The position numbers and the translations under genes are program-made. A stretch of DNA of 64,000 nt from Deroplatys truncata (Eukaryota; Arthropoda; Insecta; Mantodea; Mantidae), in assembly GCA_030765065.1 (NCBI GenBank), contig CM060979.1:22411001-22475000 (forward strand), read 5' to 3'. Positions within the stretch are counted from its first letter, which is position 1; each line of letters begins with the position of its first letter. Shown piece after piece: positions 32,136-43,138 of the stretch. The notes under the pieces are model-generated. The model did not search any database, was not told the DNA's origin, and was given only the letters and a program-made list of their open reading frames with translations.

Positions 32136-33320
32136 TACGAGGGCTGTCCCAGAAGTACCAGACCTAACAAAGAAAACAAAAATGTTAGGAAAAAACATAT
32201 TTATTTCTCTACATAGTCCCCTTTCAGCTCGATACACTTTTCCCAGCGGTGTTCAATAGCTTCGATACCCTGTTTATAGTGAGAACCGTGAGTTCTGCAA
32301 AATAGCCATCAATTACAAACTCCACCTCTTCAGTTTTGGCAAATGTTTTACCACCAAGCCATTTCTTCAACTTTGGAAACAGAAATAATCAGAGGGGGCT
32401 ACGTCTGGCGAATAGGGTGCATGAGGAAGCAATTCGAACTTTAACTCATTGATTTTGGCCATGGGGATAATGGATGTGTGAACTGGTGCATAGTCTTGAT
32501 GAAACAGAACTTTCCTTTTCCTAAATGTGGCCGTTTTTGCTTGATTTCATCATTCAAACGCTGCAATAAGTTTGAATAATACTCGTCATAGGTTGCTTTT
32601 ACTTTTTGAAGATAATCATTGAAAATTATCCCACGCGCATTCCAAAAAACTGACGTCATGACCTTGCCTGCAAATGGAACTGTCTTCGCCTGTTTTGGAG
32701 CCGATTTCCCCCTTTCAATCCACTGTTTTGCTGTTCCTTCGTCTCAGGTGTGAAGTGATTGACCCATGTTTCATTCATGGTTATGAATCGACGCAAAAAC
32801 TCGGCTTTATTGCAGCGAAATATCGCCAAACAGTCGACTGAAACATCCTCACGACGCTGCTTTTGTTCCATTGTGAGTAAACGTGGCACCCATCTTGCGC
32901 ACAGCTTTCTCATGTCTAATTTTCAGTTAGTATGCGATGTACAGCACTTTTCTGCTAGTTGGCGCAGTTTCAGTCGACGATCATCCAATGCCATTTTGTG
33001 GATTTTCCTCACAATTTCTGGCGTGGTCACCTCATTTGCTCGACCACTACGATGTTCATCTTGGCAGCTCGTACGGCCTCGTTTAAACTGTGCCACCCAA
33101 TATTTTACTGTTGTAAACGAAGGAGCAGACTCCCCCAGAGTAGAATCTAGCTCAGCTTTAATATTAGTTGGGCAAAGACCTTTCAAATGAAAGTGTTGTA
33201 TCACACAACAATGGCCAGTTTTATCCATGTTTACAAATTCGCTGAGGGCGTTCACTATTGATGGCTGGCAAACAATTACTAAACAATGTAGCATCTTCAA
33301 ACTTCAGACTTAAGCTTTAT
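32136..33320 (-). mobile_element. mariner element, irritans-like (mariner-1)
   Basis: Left end TACGAGGGCTGTCCCAGAAG at 32136-32155, directly after a TA, is a typical mariner inverted-repeat start. The matching right end is not found, so it is lost or heavily mutated; the right boundary is estimated. The element interrupts a hAT-like gene. Confidence 0.7.
32211..33228 (-). pseudogene. mariner-1 transposase
   Basis: The ATG at 33228 opens MDKTGHCCVIQHFHLKG, followed by ELDSTLGESAPSFTTVKYWV, FKRGRTSCQDEHRSGRANEV and TTPEIVRKIHKMALDDRRLK, a good N-terminal HTH half. RKLCARWVPRLLTMEQK and FLRRFITMNETWVNHFTPET follow. Mariner enzymes have an aspartate where this copy has N in TMNETW, so the first catalytic acid is lost. 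The C-terminal half (SPDVAPSDYF, LKKWLGG, DYVEK stop at 32211) is present but frameshifted. Confidence 0.82.
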
Positions 33321-33329
33321 AAGGGTGAT

Positions 33330-33885
33330 ACTTTCTACCATAGTCATTTATTTGACACAACAACCGCAACTTCTGAGACTGTTCTTGTAATATTGGCTTC
33401 ACTTCTGCTGGTGTTCCATTCCATGATTTCCGTAACGAACAGTTTCGTCAGTGGATAGCAATAACTACAAGATGAAACCGGCTCCCAGTGAAGCCATTAT
33501 GAGAGGCAATCTTGTCAAGTGTGCTGAGAAAGAACACCAATCAAAATATGAGGGAAGTTCTATTTATCTAGTCATTGATAAAACCACAGATACACAGCAT
33601 CGTAAGGTGGTGAACATTTTTGTATCTCCATGGGGTGTTGTGGGCGAAAAACACCATCTTGTAAAAACCAAAATTGTAAAACATTGCAATGTAGTGTTGT
33701 CAATTTAATACTTACCTAACACAGTAGATATTATTGGTGTTCACAGGTATAACTTTGTTTTAATATCGAACAGTGGAGCAGATATTCCTTCTGTTGGCAT
33801 GCGATTGGCTGGAGTTGCACCTCAGCTTTTACATTTTACCTGTTGGGCTCATGTGTGGCATCTTTATGTATGCTGAAGAGATGAT
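33330..33885 (+). pseudogene. hAT-like gene, middle part
   Basis: Resumes after mariner-1 with AGVPFHDFRNEQFRQWIA. Then come KYEGSSIYLVIDKTTDTQHR and KVVNIFVS, where IDKTTD corresponds to the hAT IDETTD segment that holds the first catalytic aspartate. After a gap, SNSGADIPSVGMRLAG and HFTCWAHVWHLYV resemble the hAT block ending TCLAHALHR. Two frames are used. The gene is then broken by an LTR at 33892. Confidence 0.55.
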
Positions 33886-33891
33886 GAATGT

Positions 33892-34360
33892 TGAGGCAGT
33901 ATTTTATATCACAACAATGTAAATGCCAGAGTGATTGTAGTGTAAATAAGCATTATTGTATGACATTGATTTGAGATGTTTGTTAATTATAAGCATTGTA
34001 AGGAAATAAGTTTACACGGCCTCACTGAAACTGACAATAGGAGCGGGTAACAATGAGCGAGGGGGTAAGTTGTTTATCAATTAGGAGAGACAAACAAATG
34101 ACGTCAGAGTAGCGCGTTTTTCTGTAGAAATGGAGGAAATATTTTCCCTAGAGCATATGTGTTCGTAATTTTGATTGGATATAAAAATAGACGCTAATGT
34201 TTGAAGTGGTATATTTGTTATTAGTAGTTGGAAAATGCTTCTTGTTTATCTGCACCACGTATGGAAGCCAATTTGTCGCGGTCACTTCGTGTTATCTATT
34301 GTTGGGCGCCTGTTATTGTTTTATTATTTTGCATTTTGGGTTCATTGTGCTCCGGCTAGC

Positions 34361-34412
<52 letters not shown>

Positions 34413-35814
34413 TCGAGCAAATCTCTTAAACAGGGTGTGTAAGCGGAAAGGATTTTGTTACTCAAAGATAACACTGATAAAAGAATTTGTTTTTACACTT
34501 TTATTATCGTCACAATTAAGTTCACATATTGATTCGTGATACACGCCAAACTGAAACTGTTATATTTTCTAATATCACTATAATCACTTATTCACTGCAC
34601 ATTATTAATTCGCGTGTTTCACATTTATAACAAACTTTAAGACGCGAGAGATTCTGTAGAATTGCGACGTGTACTTTATGTATGCTTCCGTTGAACTACG
34701 CGACGTGTAACCCGCGAACGATTCTGATGAACTAACTGTGCGACGTATAACGCGTGAATGCTTCTGTTGGACTGTGCGACGTGTAATACACAAATGTTTC
34801 TGTTGGACTGACGAAATCTGCCTCTGACTTTAGCTTTTTATACTCCCACACCCCGATATGCCTAAAGATTATAACCGAGCTGCTATTGGTTAATAAAACG
34901 CGCCAACATTAGCGTCTATTTTTATATCCAATCAAAAATTACGAAAACATATGCTCTAGGGAAAATATTCCCGCTATTTCTAAGAAGAGCGCGCCAATCT
35001 GACATCATTTGTTTGTCTCTTCTAATTAATATTCAACTCACCCCCTCGCACATTGTTATCCGCTCCTATTGTCAGTTTCAGTGAGGCCGTGTAAACTTAT
35101 TTCCTAACAATGCTTATAATTAACAAACATTTCAAATCAATGTCATACAACAATGCTTATTTACACTATAATCACTCTGGCATTTACATTATTGTGATAC
35201 AAATTACTGCCAAATGTTGACGCGTTTTATTAACCAATAGCAGCTCGGTTATAATGTTTAGGCATATCGGGTGACGGAGTATAAAAAGCTAAAGCCAGAG
35301 ACAGGTTTCGTTCAGTCCAACAGAATCATACAAAGGTTATACGTCGCACAGTTTAAGAGAATCGTTCTCGCGTTGTACGTCGCGCAATTCTACAGAATCT
35401 CTCGCGTCATAAAGTTACCTATAAATGTGAAATACGCGAATTAATAATGTGCAGCAAATAAGTGATTATAGTGATATTAGAAAATATAACAGTTTCAGTC
35501 TGGCGTGTATCAAGAGTCAGTATGTGAAATTAATTAATTGTGACGGTAATAAAAGTGTAAAAACAAATTCTTTTATAAGTGTTATCTTTCAGTAACAAAT
35601 CCTTTCCGTTTACACACCCTATTCAAGAGATATGCTCGACTGAGTAGTAATAATAGCTAGCCGGAGGACAAAGAACCCAACATTCAAAATAGTAATACAA
35701 TAACAGGCGCCCAGCAATAAGATAACACGAAGTGACTGCGACAAATTGGCTCCCATATGTGGGGCAGATAAACATGAAGCATCTTCCAACTACCAACAAA
35801 TATATACTACTTCA
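33892..35814 (+). mobile_element. Gypsy-like solo LTR (LTR-3) split by LTR-4
   Basis: Plus-strand LTR, 33892-34201 plus 35219-35814 (about 906 bp). It starts TGAGGCAGTATTTTATATC and ends CTACTTCA, with 4-bp target duplication ATGT at 33888-33891 and 35815-35818. Its promoter is visible: TATAAAAAG at 35280-35288 and TCAGT at 35312-35316. GGCGCCCAGCA near 35708 is primer-binding-site-like. LTR-4 of the same family sits inside it in the opposite orientation. Confidence 0.85.
34202..35214 (-). mobile_element. Gypsy-like solo LTR (LTR-4) nested in LTR-3
   Basis: Minus-strand LTR of the same family, 1013 bp, with 4-bp target duplication TGTT at 34198-34201 and 35215-35218. TATAAAAAG reads on the minus strand at 34834-34842. 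It contains a (ATT)n expansion at 34362-34409 that the host LTR-3 has only as a few units (near 35647). The terminal TCA seen in other copies is AAA here. No internal region, so it is also a solo LTR. Confidence 0.85.
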
Positions 35815-35818
35815 ATGT

Positions 35819-36380
35819 ATGCTGATGAATTCTTGCAGCTGTTAAGATTGCTTTTGGGGGAAATGGCTGAAGGCAAGAAAATATCACTGCATTCAATTTC
35901 AATGCAGTTAAACTTGGATCACTCTGGAAGATCGTAAACGAGTGGTTGGAAACGAAACCTTTCAACTTCAACTCAGAGCTATATCTGAAACCTCTGATGG
36001 TATACAGGTTTTGGAATCAGATAATACTAATGGAACACAGATCTGACTTATTCTATCATCAGCTCCTCATAGTTCTGGTGTAGTATTTGAAAAACGTGGC
36101 AGATATATGAATGAATGCCATCCTGCAAGAAGCTTCTCGAAGGAAGTTCAGAATTTAGATTCAACATTATCCGTTTCTGAGCAGATTTCTTCCTCTTCAC
36201 TTCATTGAGCTGAAACACTTCTGTAATACTGATGTTTCAACACATGCAGCAATGATGCTGATTATCCTTCTGGAAGACTCATCCCTCTAAGTTGCCCACA
36301 TTAAGTAGGATAATGAAGGGAATTATGGTTCTCCATCATGTAGTTCAGTTGAGAGAAGTTTTTCTCGTTTCTGACAACCT
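35819..36380. other. Unassigned sequence after LTR-3
   Basis: Could be the rest of the broken hAT-like gene, but I see no hAT motif. Short frames such as 35746-35937 run partly out of the LTR and are not convincing. Confidence 0.35.
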
Positions 36381-36894
36381 GTAAACACGGGACCGGGTCT
36401 GACTGCTCAGAGTCCATGCCCTCGCAACCCAGGATTTCTCGTGGGTTCTTTCCATTAGGGACAGTGCCTATTTTATATACCGCCCCCCACGGCCTGGTCG
36501 AGGTTGAGCTAGGACTCATCCTGCCCATCCCCTACAGACAGAGACGGAAGTGGATACGCCACTTAAGCGCGTCAACCCCAAAGGGTTGCCGTTTACCGGC
36601 TCTCCAGGTCGGTACCGGAGGACATTGACGCGTCTCACAACCCGCCTGCATGGACACCCATACAGACGTAACCAATCTCCCACGGATATCGGGAACCACT
36701 GTCCCGTCGAGACCAACCCAATTCGAGCGGCTCCCTGATGGGAGGGACCCGAACGTTCGGCCCGACGTACTTCTAGTAACGTCAGAAGTACCACGAGTGC
36801 TCAGGATCCGCAGCACCCGCACCACGGCAGTTGAAGGGGTCGGATCCTCCCCTTTACGGGGGGTCGTGTCTGGCAGAAGAAAATCTTGAGTATA
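36381..36894 (-). other. GC-rich block of unknown origin
   Basis: About 500 bp, clearly GC-richer than its surroundings, with open frames in both directions. The minus-strand frames give WGAVYKIGTVPNGKNPREIL and GEPVNGNPLGLTRLSGVSTS, proline- and glycine-rich pieces. I cannot place them; a retrotransposon 5' region is possible. It is directly joined to a SINE-1 at its right. Confidence 0.4.
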
Positions 36895-37192
36895 ACCTAA
36901 AACTGACCATCAACCTCAAGAATGCGGTACAGCTGGCATCCACACCATCTGTCCGCCACCGCCATACGCCATGAAACCTAGACGCACACTATAAAGATGA
37001 GAAGGAAGCGGAATGAAAGAGAAATGATGCAAAGGAGCTTGTGGTAGATGAGAAACTATCCCAGAATTCGCCTACCGACCAGGGAAAACAACGAAAAACG
37101 CAAATTCAGAATGGGAGTCGACGGGAATCAAACCCGGGATCTCCAAAAATACGAGCCTCACAAGTTACCGCGGAGCCACCTCGCTCGGTATG
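36895..37192 (-). mobile_element. SINE-1 head and partial body
   Basis: Minus strand. It starts ACCGAGCGAGGTGGCTCCGC at 37192 and contains CGGGTTTGATTCCCGTCGAC. The body segment TCGTTGTTTTCCCTGGTCGG is shared with the copies at 6 and 14 kb. Confidence 0.75.
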
Positions 37193-38239
37193 AACAAAAC
37201 AAATGAATCACTGATGTTACAGTTTGCTATTTATGTCTTATTACTTCTGACCGACTCCTAAGCAGTTGAATCTCTGTATTCTATTCCTTTTGCCTTTGTT
37301 ATGTATTGTAATGTTGCGGCAAATTAATAAAGATATATGATGGAGGAATTGAAAATACATTGAAAAAGTTTAAGCTGATCTTAAAATGTCAAAAATTGGT
37401 ATGCAGAATTGTATTGGTATTGGTATGCTATACCTTAAAAATATGATGTATTACATTCACATCATTTTCTCTACTCTCTATCGTTTTAGTGAGTATACCA
37501 ATTATTCTCACGAAACTTTATTTTCCTATCTACTTCATTTTAATCGAGATAAACCTTTCCGGAAATAGCTGCATTACACATTTCGTTATAGATACAAAGA
37601 GAACAGCGATAGTCAAATGTTTAAGACCTGGACACTACATGCTGGCCTTAAAATTCCATACGGTTTCCATGACATCGTGAGAAACAATTGAAAATCGAGA
37701 CTACCTTAAAAGAATTGCTAAGTATTGAACAATTCGAACCATTAATAACGGATATCTTGGAAATGATTGATGCCATGAAAAAAGATTATTTGGAATAAAT
37801 TGTGTGTTCTAAAGAGATTACATTTTTTTGTTTAGTACATTGCGTCTTTCGCCTAATGTTTAAACAAGATTATACAACATTCCTTCCGATTGAAGAGAAC
37901 TTTACAGACTATTCCCATTAAATTCAAGCTAGCATTTTATTTTTCATGTACATAACTTTACTATATTGTATTTTAATCAAAATCGTCACAGCCATTTTAT
38001 AAAAACTAAACAATTTGAAAAGAATAGTTTGGAGTGGGAGATTTTCTTGAAAATGTTCGTATTGGAAGGCACTGAATCTAAATACCAAGTTTGGGTTTAT
38101 TTGACTTGCTGAACACAGGCACAGACGCGGGACTTTTTCTAAGAATGCGATTTTTGCATTCAATGGGCCCCAAAACGTGTATTTCCGGTGAAATTTCGGT
38201 ATCGAATTTATGGGTGGAATGCAATACCTTTTCTACCTA

Positions 38240-39530
38240 CGAGGGGCACTATTTATATTTTGAGTCTAATAATTAAAACAAAGTAATTTCTGATTGAAAC
38301 CTGCTTTATTGTTTTCAAAATATTCTCCTTTATGATCAATGCGCTTTTGCATCCGTTTGAACCATTTGTCAAAGCATTGATTCCAGTCTTCTTGAGACAC
38401 CTCCAAAACATGCTTTTTGAAGGCATCAACGGCTTGTTCTGCCAACGAAAATCGTTACCCACGCAATTTATTCTTGATGTTCGGGAACAAAAAGAAGTCA
38501 TTGGGTGCCAAATAAGGACTTTATAGCGAACGACCCATCAATTCGATTTTTGAGCCTTCAAATACTCTGTTGTTAGACCAGATGTGTGTGTGTGCTCGCA
38601 TTATCTTGATGAAGAATGATCCTACAGTTCTTGTTAGTTTTCATTACTTCACCGAAGACTTCCGGCAAATAAATGGTTGTGTACTATTCGGCATTGACCG
38701 TTTTACGTTTCTCTAAAGGCACTGTTGTCACATGGCCAGTTTTTCTGAGAAATCAGGTGACCATTTGCTTCGAAGTGCTTCGAGTGCGAACAACTTTTGT
38801 TGGATTTGTTTCATCTTGAAACACCCATACAGTCGACTGCTGTTTACGTTCTGGCTCATACGCATAGATCCATGATTCGTCACCTGTTACAATCTTATAT
38901 ACGTCTTTTGAGGCACCGCCATTGTATTTCTTGAGCATTTTTGTACACCAATCGACACGAGCATCTTTTTGAGATTGCGTCAAATTATGTGGGATCCAAA
39001 GAGAGCAAACCTTTTCACGGCTAAATCATCATGCAATATTTTATATATGCTGGTGGAACTAATGCCTATAGTTGCCTCAATCTCACAATATGTCGCATGA
39101 CGATCTTTCATTATTAGTTTTTGCACAGCATCAATGTTTTCTGGCACAACAACTGATTTTGGATGATCTTCACGAACTTCATCATTGAGCGAACGGCAGC
39201 CACGATTAAATTCGTTATATCAGCGTTTCACAGTGACAAAGGATGCAGCTTTGTCGCCAAAAGTGGAAGTTAGTTGATCGATGCACTCTTGTCTTGATAA
39301 TCCACGTCGAAAGTCGTAATAAATCATTGCACGAACATTTTCACAAGTTAATTCCAAGTTTTTGTTGACACAAAATTTTCAAGTTAGTGTAAACAAAACA
39401 AATGACGCTCTATTGACAAAATGTTTGAAGTAGATTATGGTCAAAACTGTCAAACTTTCCATTGGAAACGTCAGATGGCACCTACAACATTCAGAGTTGC
39501 CAAGGCTCAAAATATAAATAGTGCCCCTCG
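38240..39530 (-). mobile_element. mariner element with intact inverted repeats (mariner-2)
   Basis: 1291 bp, the normal mariner length. The terminal inverted repeats CGAGGGGCACTATTTATATT (25 bp identical in total) lie at 38240-38264 and 39506-39530, flanked by TA (38238-38239 and 39531-39532). Intact ends mean it could be moved if an active transposase of its own type were present. Confidence 0.93.
38266..39356 (-). pseudogene. mariner-2 transposase
   Basis: Opens LELTCENVRAMIYYDFRRGL (the expected start ATG is TTG at 39354-39356). It continues RQECIDQLTSTFGDKAASFV, EDHPKSVVVPENIDAVQKLI and EIEATIGISSTSIYKILHDD, then DWCTKMLKKYNGGASKDVYK, IVTGDESWIYAYEPERKQQS, LHQDNAS and LAPNDFFLFPNIKNKLRG. 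The end is FDKWFKRMQKRIDHKGEYFE. All three catalytic aspartates (GDESW, QDNAS, APND) are preserved, yet several stops and frameshifts break the frame. This is the mariner group related to the SETMAR transposase domain. Confidence 0.87.
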
Positions 39531-39556
39531 TATTATGTACGTGGCAGAAAAAGTAA

Positions 39557-40039
39557 AAACCACTCCCAGCACTTCTAAACACATAAAAAACAGATTATAT
39601 CTATATAACTTTTGATTTTTACCATTAGTGAAAACGGGTTTTTTGCCTTAACATTCCGGCTGTATTCATCACATGCCATTACTTCATTAGGATGATATTT
39701 TATTGTATAAATGAAATTGAGGACTTTAAATATTGATTATCCAACAGCTCGCCTGTGCTAAAATCTTAGGCACGACATTAATGCTTGGAGCAATGGAACA
39801 GAAGAAAAATATGCGAGTATTCGCTGACATTCCATGGCTTGCAGTATTTGCCCTCAAACACAGCAGGTGAACTGCATCACAAATACACATTCCTCTCGAG
39901 CACTGGCATTTAACTCTACAATGCTAATGCTGTGTGTACATCAAGCAAACCCGTTAAGATGACGTTCATTGTGTGCAGAGATTTATGATATTTATTAAAA
40001 ATACATTTTCAAACAGAGCAAACATCTACGTGTTCCATT
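39557..40039. other. Unique sequence without a recognised gene
   Basis: A+T-rich, nothing recognised. Confidence 0.4.
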
Positions 40040-40140
40040 TACAGATCCTTCTCTATTCGCCTTCAACAAACTACTCTTACGGAACTTTATTCTCCTCTTT
40101 ACCTCTTGTTAATTGACGTAAACCTTCATAACACGTTGTA
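40040..40140 (+). repeat. KRep-B 5' fragment
   Basis: Diverged start of KRep-B (TTCTCTATTCGCC, CTACTCTTACGGAACTTTAT), cut by the Tc1-like element at a TA. Confidence 0.55.
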
Positions 40141-41190
40141 CAGAGTGAGACAAAATACTCCGACCGCCTGCGCGGTGTTTTTCCTGACTGCGTCCTCGGC
40201 GCTCGTTGCCGTCTGCCGCTATCATAGAAAGGCGCGGATGAAACCATGCAACATTTTTAAAACTACTTTTAAAGGCTTTACTTACCAACTTTACGAAAGG
40301 AGATGCTGAAACTGGCCCCGTCGTTGTTCATACATTTTGGCAACTCTTTAGGAAACTATCTATCACTCAATTCACGCTGAGAAATTTTCTGGCAGATATT
40401 TTGTTTTAATTCTTCCAGGGTTTGTGGGTTTGTCTTGTTCACTTTGTTTTATGTTACCCCGGGGGGCTATTTTATGAACAATATTATCGGCTGCGCGGTG
40501 TTTTTCCACTGGGAGTGTGGAAATATGATAAAAAACGTGATAACACGCTGCTGCTATAAACAAAGTCACGCTGTTGTGGTTTTGATGTGCAATGTGAAGT
40601 GCAGTTTTGAGTTGACGGTGATGTGATGTGGTCCAGTTATTACGAGTTATTTATTATTTTTTCCTGTACTTAGGCACAAAGTATATTATGGCTCAGTATA
40701 TGTTTTCTACTGCACAGCGTGTATTTATTTATGATTTGTATGTGTTAACGCGGTCAGCTCGCCATGTGAAAGTACGATTTGCAGAAAGATTTCCAGGTAT
40801 AAAAGTTCCAGGCCGTACAACAATCCATGAACTTTACAGTAAATTTCAGGCTACAGGGAGTGTTCAGGCTAAGAAATCTAAAAGACGGCGTTCGGTTCCT
40901 ACCGAAGAAACATTAGACGACATCGGTCATAGTTTGGAAAATTTCCCCCAAAAACTCCATGATGGATAGTTTCCTAAAAGTTGCTAAAAATGTAGGTATG
41001 GACAACGATGGTGGCCAGTTTCAGCATTTCCTTTCATAAAGTTGGCAAGTGAAGCCTTTAAAAGTAGTTTTAAAAATGTTGTATGGTTTCATCCGCGCCT
41101 TTCTATGATAGCGGCAAACGGCAACGAGCGCCGAGGACGCGGACAGGAAAAACACCGCGCAGGTGGTTCGGAGTCTTTTGGCTCATCCTA
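40141..41190 (+). mobile_element. Tc1/mariner-like miniature element with ~225-bp inverted repeats
   Basis: Two inverted arms of about 225 bp (40141-40365 and 40965-41190) match with few differences. Both contain GCGCGGTGTTTTTCCTG, CGTCCTCGGCGCTCGTTGCC and AACATTTTTAAAACTACTTT. TA lies at both outer edges (40139-40140, 41191-41192). The centre carries only the N-terminal part of a transposase. Long inverted repeats of this size occur in some Tc1-like groups. Confidence 0.82.
40688..40969 (+). pseudogene. Tc1-like transposase N-terminal (HTH) domain
   Basis: From the ATG at 40688 the frame reads MAQYMFSTAQRVFIYDLYVL, then FAERFPGIKVPGRTTIHELY, KFQATGSVQAKKSKRRRSVP and TEETLDDIGHSLENFPQK, ending at 40969 as it enters the right inverted repeat. 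This is the DNA-binding helix-turn-helix region (about 93 codons) of a Tc1/mariner-like transposase. The catalytic domain is deleted. The frame is open and could still make a DNA-binding peptide; whether it is expressed is unknown. Confidence 0.72.
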
Positions 41191-41236
41191 TAGATATAAG
41201 AAGTATACGGCAGACTATAGCGATAGCCAGATTTTT

Positions 41237-41390
41237 AGTTTCTCCGCTACATATAGAAGGCAGGGCAAGTATTGTATTTCACCCAAAAATTCGATTTTAC
41301 TGGAAATATGCTTCGAGACCCCATTAACCCAAAAAGGAGTTTTTAGAAAAAAGGTGCACGCGCGCGTGTGTATGTGAACAGCATAACTAA
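41237..41390 (-). repeat. KRep-B 3' fragment
   Basis: TTTCTCCGCTACATATAGAAG through CACCCAAAAATTCGAT to AACAGCATAACTA. It stops where the next KRep-B starts in the opposite orientation. Confidence 0.75.
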
Positions 41391-41393
41391 AAA

Positions 41394-41945
41394 TCTGTTG
41401 TGATACATTCACATGCCTTTCTCTAGCCCTATCTCTATTAGTGAGTATACAAACTATACTTAGTAAACCTTATTTTTCTGTCTATTGCATTTAATCCAAA
41501 TAAACCTTAGCAAAAATACAAAGGGAACAGCGATAGTTAAATGTTTAGAACTTGGTGTTCCCTTAAAATGACATACTCTTTTCAGCGATCGCGAGAAATA
41601 ACTGAACATCAATGACACTTTAAAAGAATGACAAGTATTGAACAATTCGAACCTTTAATAACGGATATCTCAGAAATGGCTTATGCCACAAAAAGCTTAT
41701 TTTAAGTAAATTGTATGTTTTAATGAAGTCTACATTTTTTATTTGGTACGTTCTCGTCTATCGCTACGTTTACATGTTATACAAGATTGTACAAAGTTCC
41801 TTCCGAATGAACAGGACTTTAAAGATATACCCAGAAAATTCAGGATATACATTTTGTTTTTCATATAAATATCTTTTATATATGTAATTTTAATCAAAAT
41901 CGTTACAGTCATTTTTTAAACAATCAAAATGTAAATTTGTTGTAA
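41394..41945 (+). repeat. KRep-B 5' two-thirds
   Basis: AATCTGTTGTGATACATTC to the AATCAAAATCGTTACAG block. The 3' third is missing. Confidence 0.8.
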
Positions 41946-42109
41946 ATCAAAAAATATTTTCTAACAATATTAATTTATAATTATTACACAATGTATTCAT
42001 AATAATTATATAAGTGTGAATCAATGCCCATGGATTTGTAGTTCCAATGTGGCTTAGTACTTAAATACATCCATTGCTGTCATTTCATTTAAAAACTGCG
42101 TCAGAGTCC

Positions 42110-42500
42110 AGCGCATTCTAAGGATGCCACACAAAGCTTTTCAAGAAACTTCTGCCGTAAACTACCCATTATATTGAAACTTTTAGTTATTTCTTATTCT
42201 ATCCAAAATGTATATAACGATTTAGATTAAAATATTGCACCTTTAAGATATGTGTAAAACACGAAATATATACCGTAACTAGCCTATGAAGTTATATTCA
42301 TTCTGAACGAATTTTGTATAATTGGCAGAACGTAAAAGATAATAGAAAATCTTACCACACAAAAGCTTTTTGTGGCGTTAAAATATCCAAAATAATCTCT
42401 GTTATTGACTTGAACTTTCAAATCCCTATACTTTTTCTAATGTGGTAAGTCGCTATTCGTTCTTTTCTGTGATAATGCAAAGAGTGTGGAAAGTGAAAGT
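42110..42500 (-). repeat. Very diverged KRep-B part
   Basis: Minus strand. Blocks GATGCCACACAAAGCTTTTC, CGATTTAGATTAAAATATTG and ATGCAAAGAGTGTGGA keep family order but with many changes. Confidence 0.55.
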
Positions 42501-42514
42501 CATCACATTGCCAC

Positions 42515-43120
42515 ACGCGTTACGCTCACGTGACTTCTTCCACCCTCTAGCGTTTATTAGAGGGTATACAAACTTTTCGTACTAAACAATATGTTTATAT
42601 CTACTTCATTTTAATCCAAATAAACCTTTACAGAAACAGCTACATTACACATTTCATTATAGATACAAAGAGAACAGCGATAGTCAAATGTTTAACAACT
42701 GGACGCTATATGCTGGCCTTGAAATTCCATACTGTTTCCATGACATTGCGAGAAACAACTGAAAATTGAATTTTAAAAGAACGGCTAAGTATTGAACACT
42801 TCGATCCATTATTAACGGATATCCCAGAAATGGCTTATATAACAAAAAATGTATTGTAAATAAATTGTGTGTTTTAAAGACATCTTTATTTTTTGTGTAG
42901 TACATTTTCGTCTTCTTCTTAATGTTTACCAGTTATACAAAATGCCTTCCGAATGAAGAGGACTTCACAAGCTGTTCTCAGAAAATTCAAGATATGCATT
43001 TGTCATGTAGATAGCTTTAATATGGGCTATTTCAATCAAAATCGTTAGTCATGTTTTAGAAAATCACTATTTTCGAAAAAAACGTACCCTGTAAACGGTA
43101 ATTGGAGTGAGGGTTTTCTA
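42515..43120 (+). repeat. KRep-B copy, 3' truncated
   Basis: ACGTGACTTCTTCCACCCTC to AATTGGAGTGAGGGTTTTCT, then joined to a KRep-A at an A run. Confidence 0.8.
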
Positions 43121-43138
43121 AAAAAAATTCTGATGTGT

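Larger units (their letters stand above)
37443..39556 (+). repeat. KRep-B copy split by mariner-2
   Basis: Plus-strand KRep-B at 37443-38239 and 39531-39556. The host reads CTACC-TA before the mariner and TA-TTATGTACGTGGCAG after it, so only the TA dinucleotide is duplicated. Confidence 0.9.

Noticed and set aside
33892..35814. Full-length LTR retrotransposon or palindromic foldback element
   Set aside because: There is no internal coding region between the arms, and the arms are not in simple mirror order. Nested solo LTRs with 4-bp duplications explain every base.
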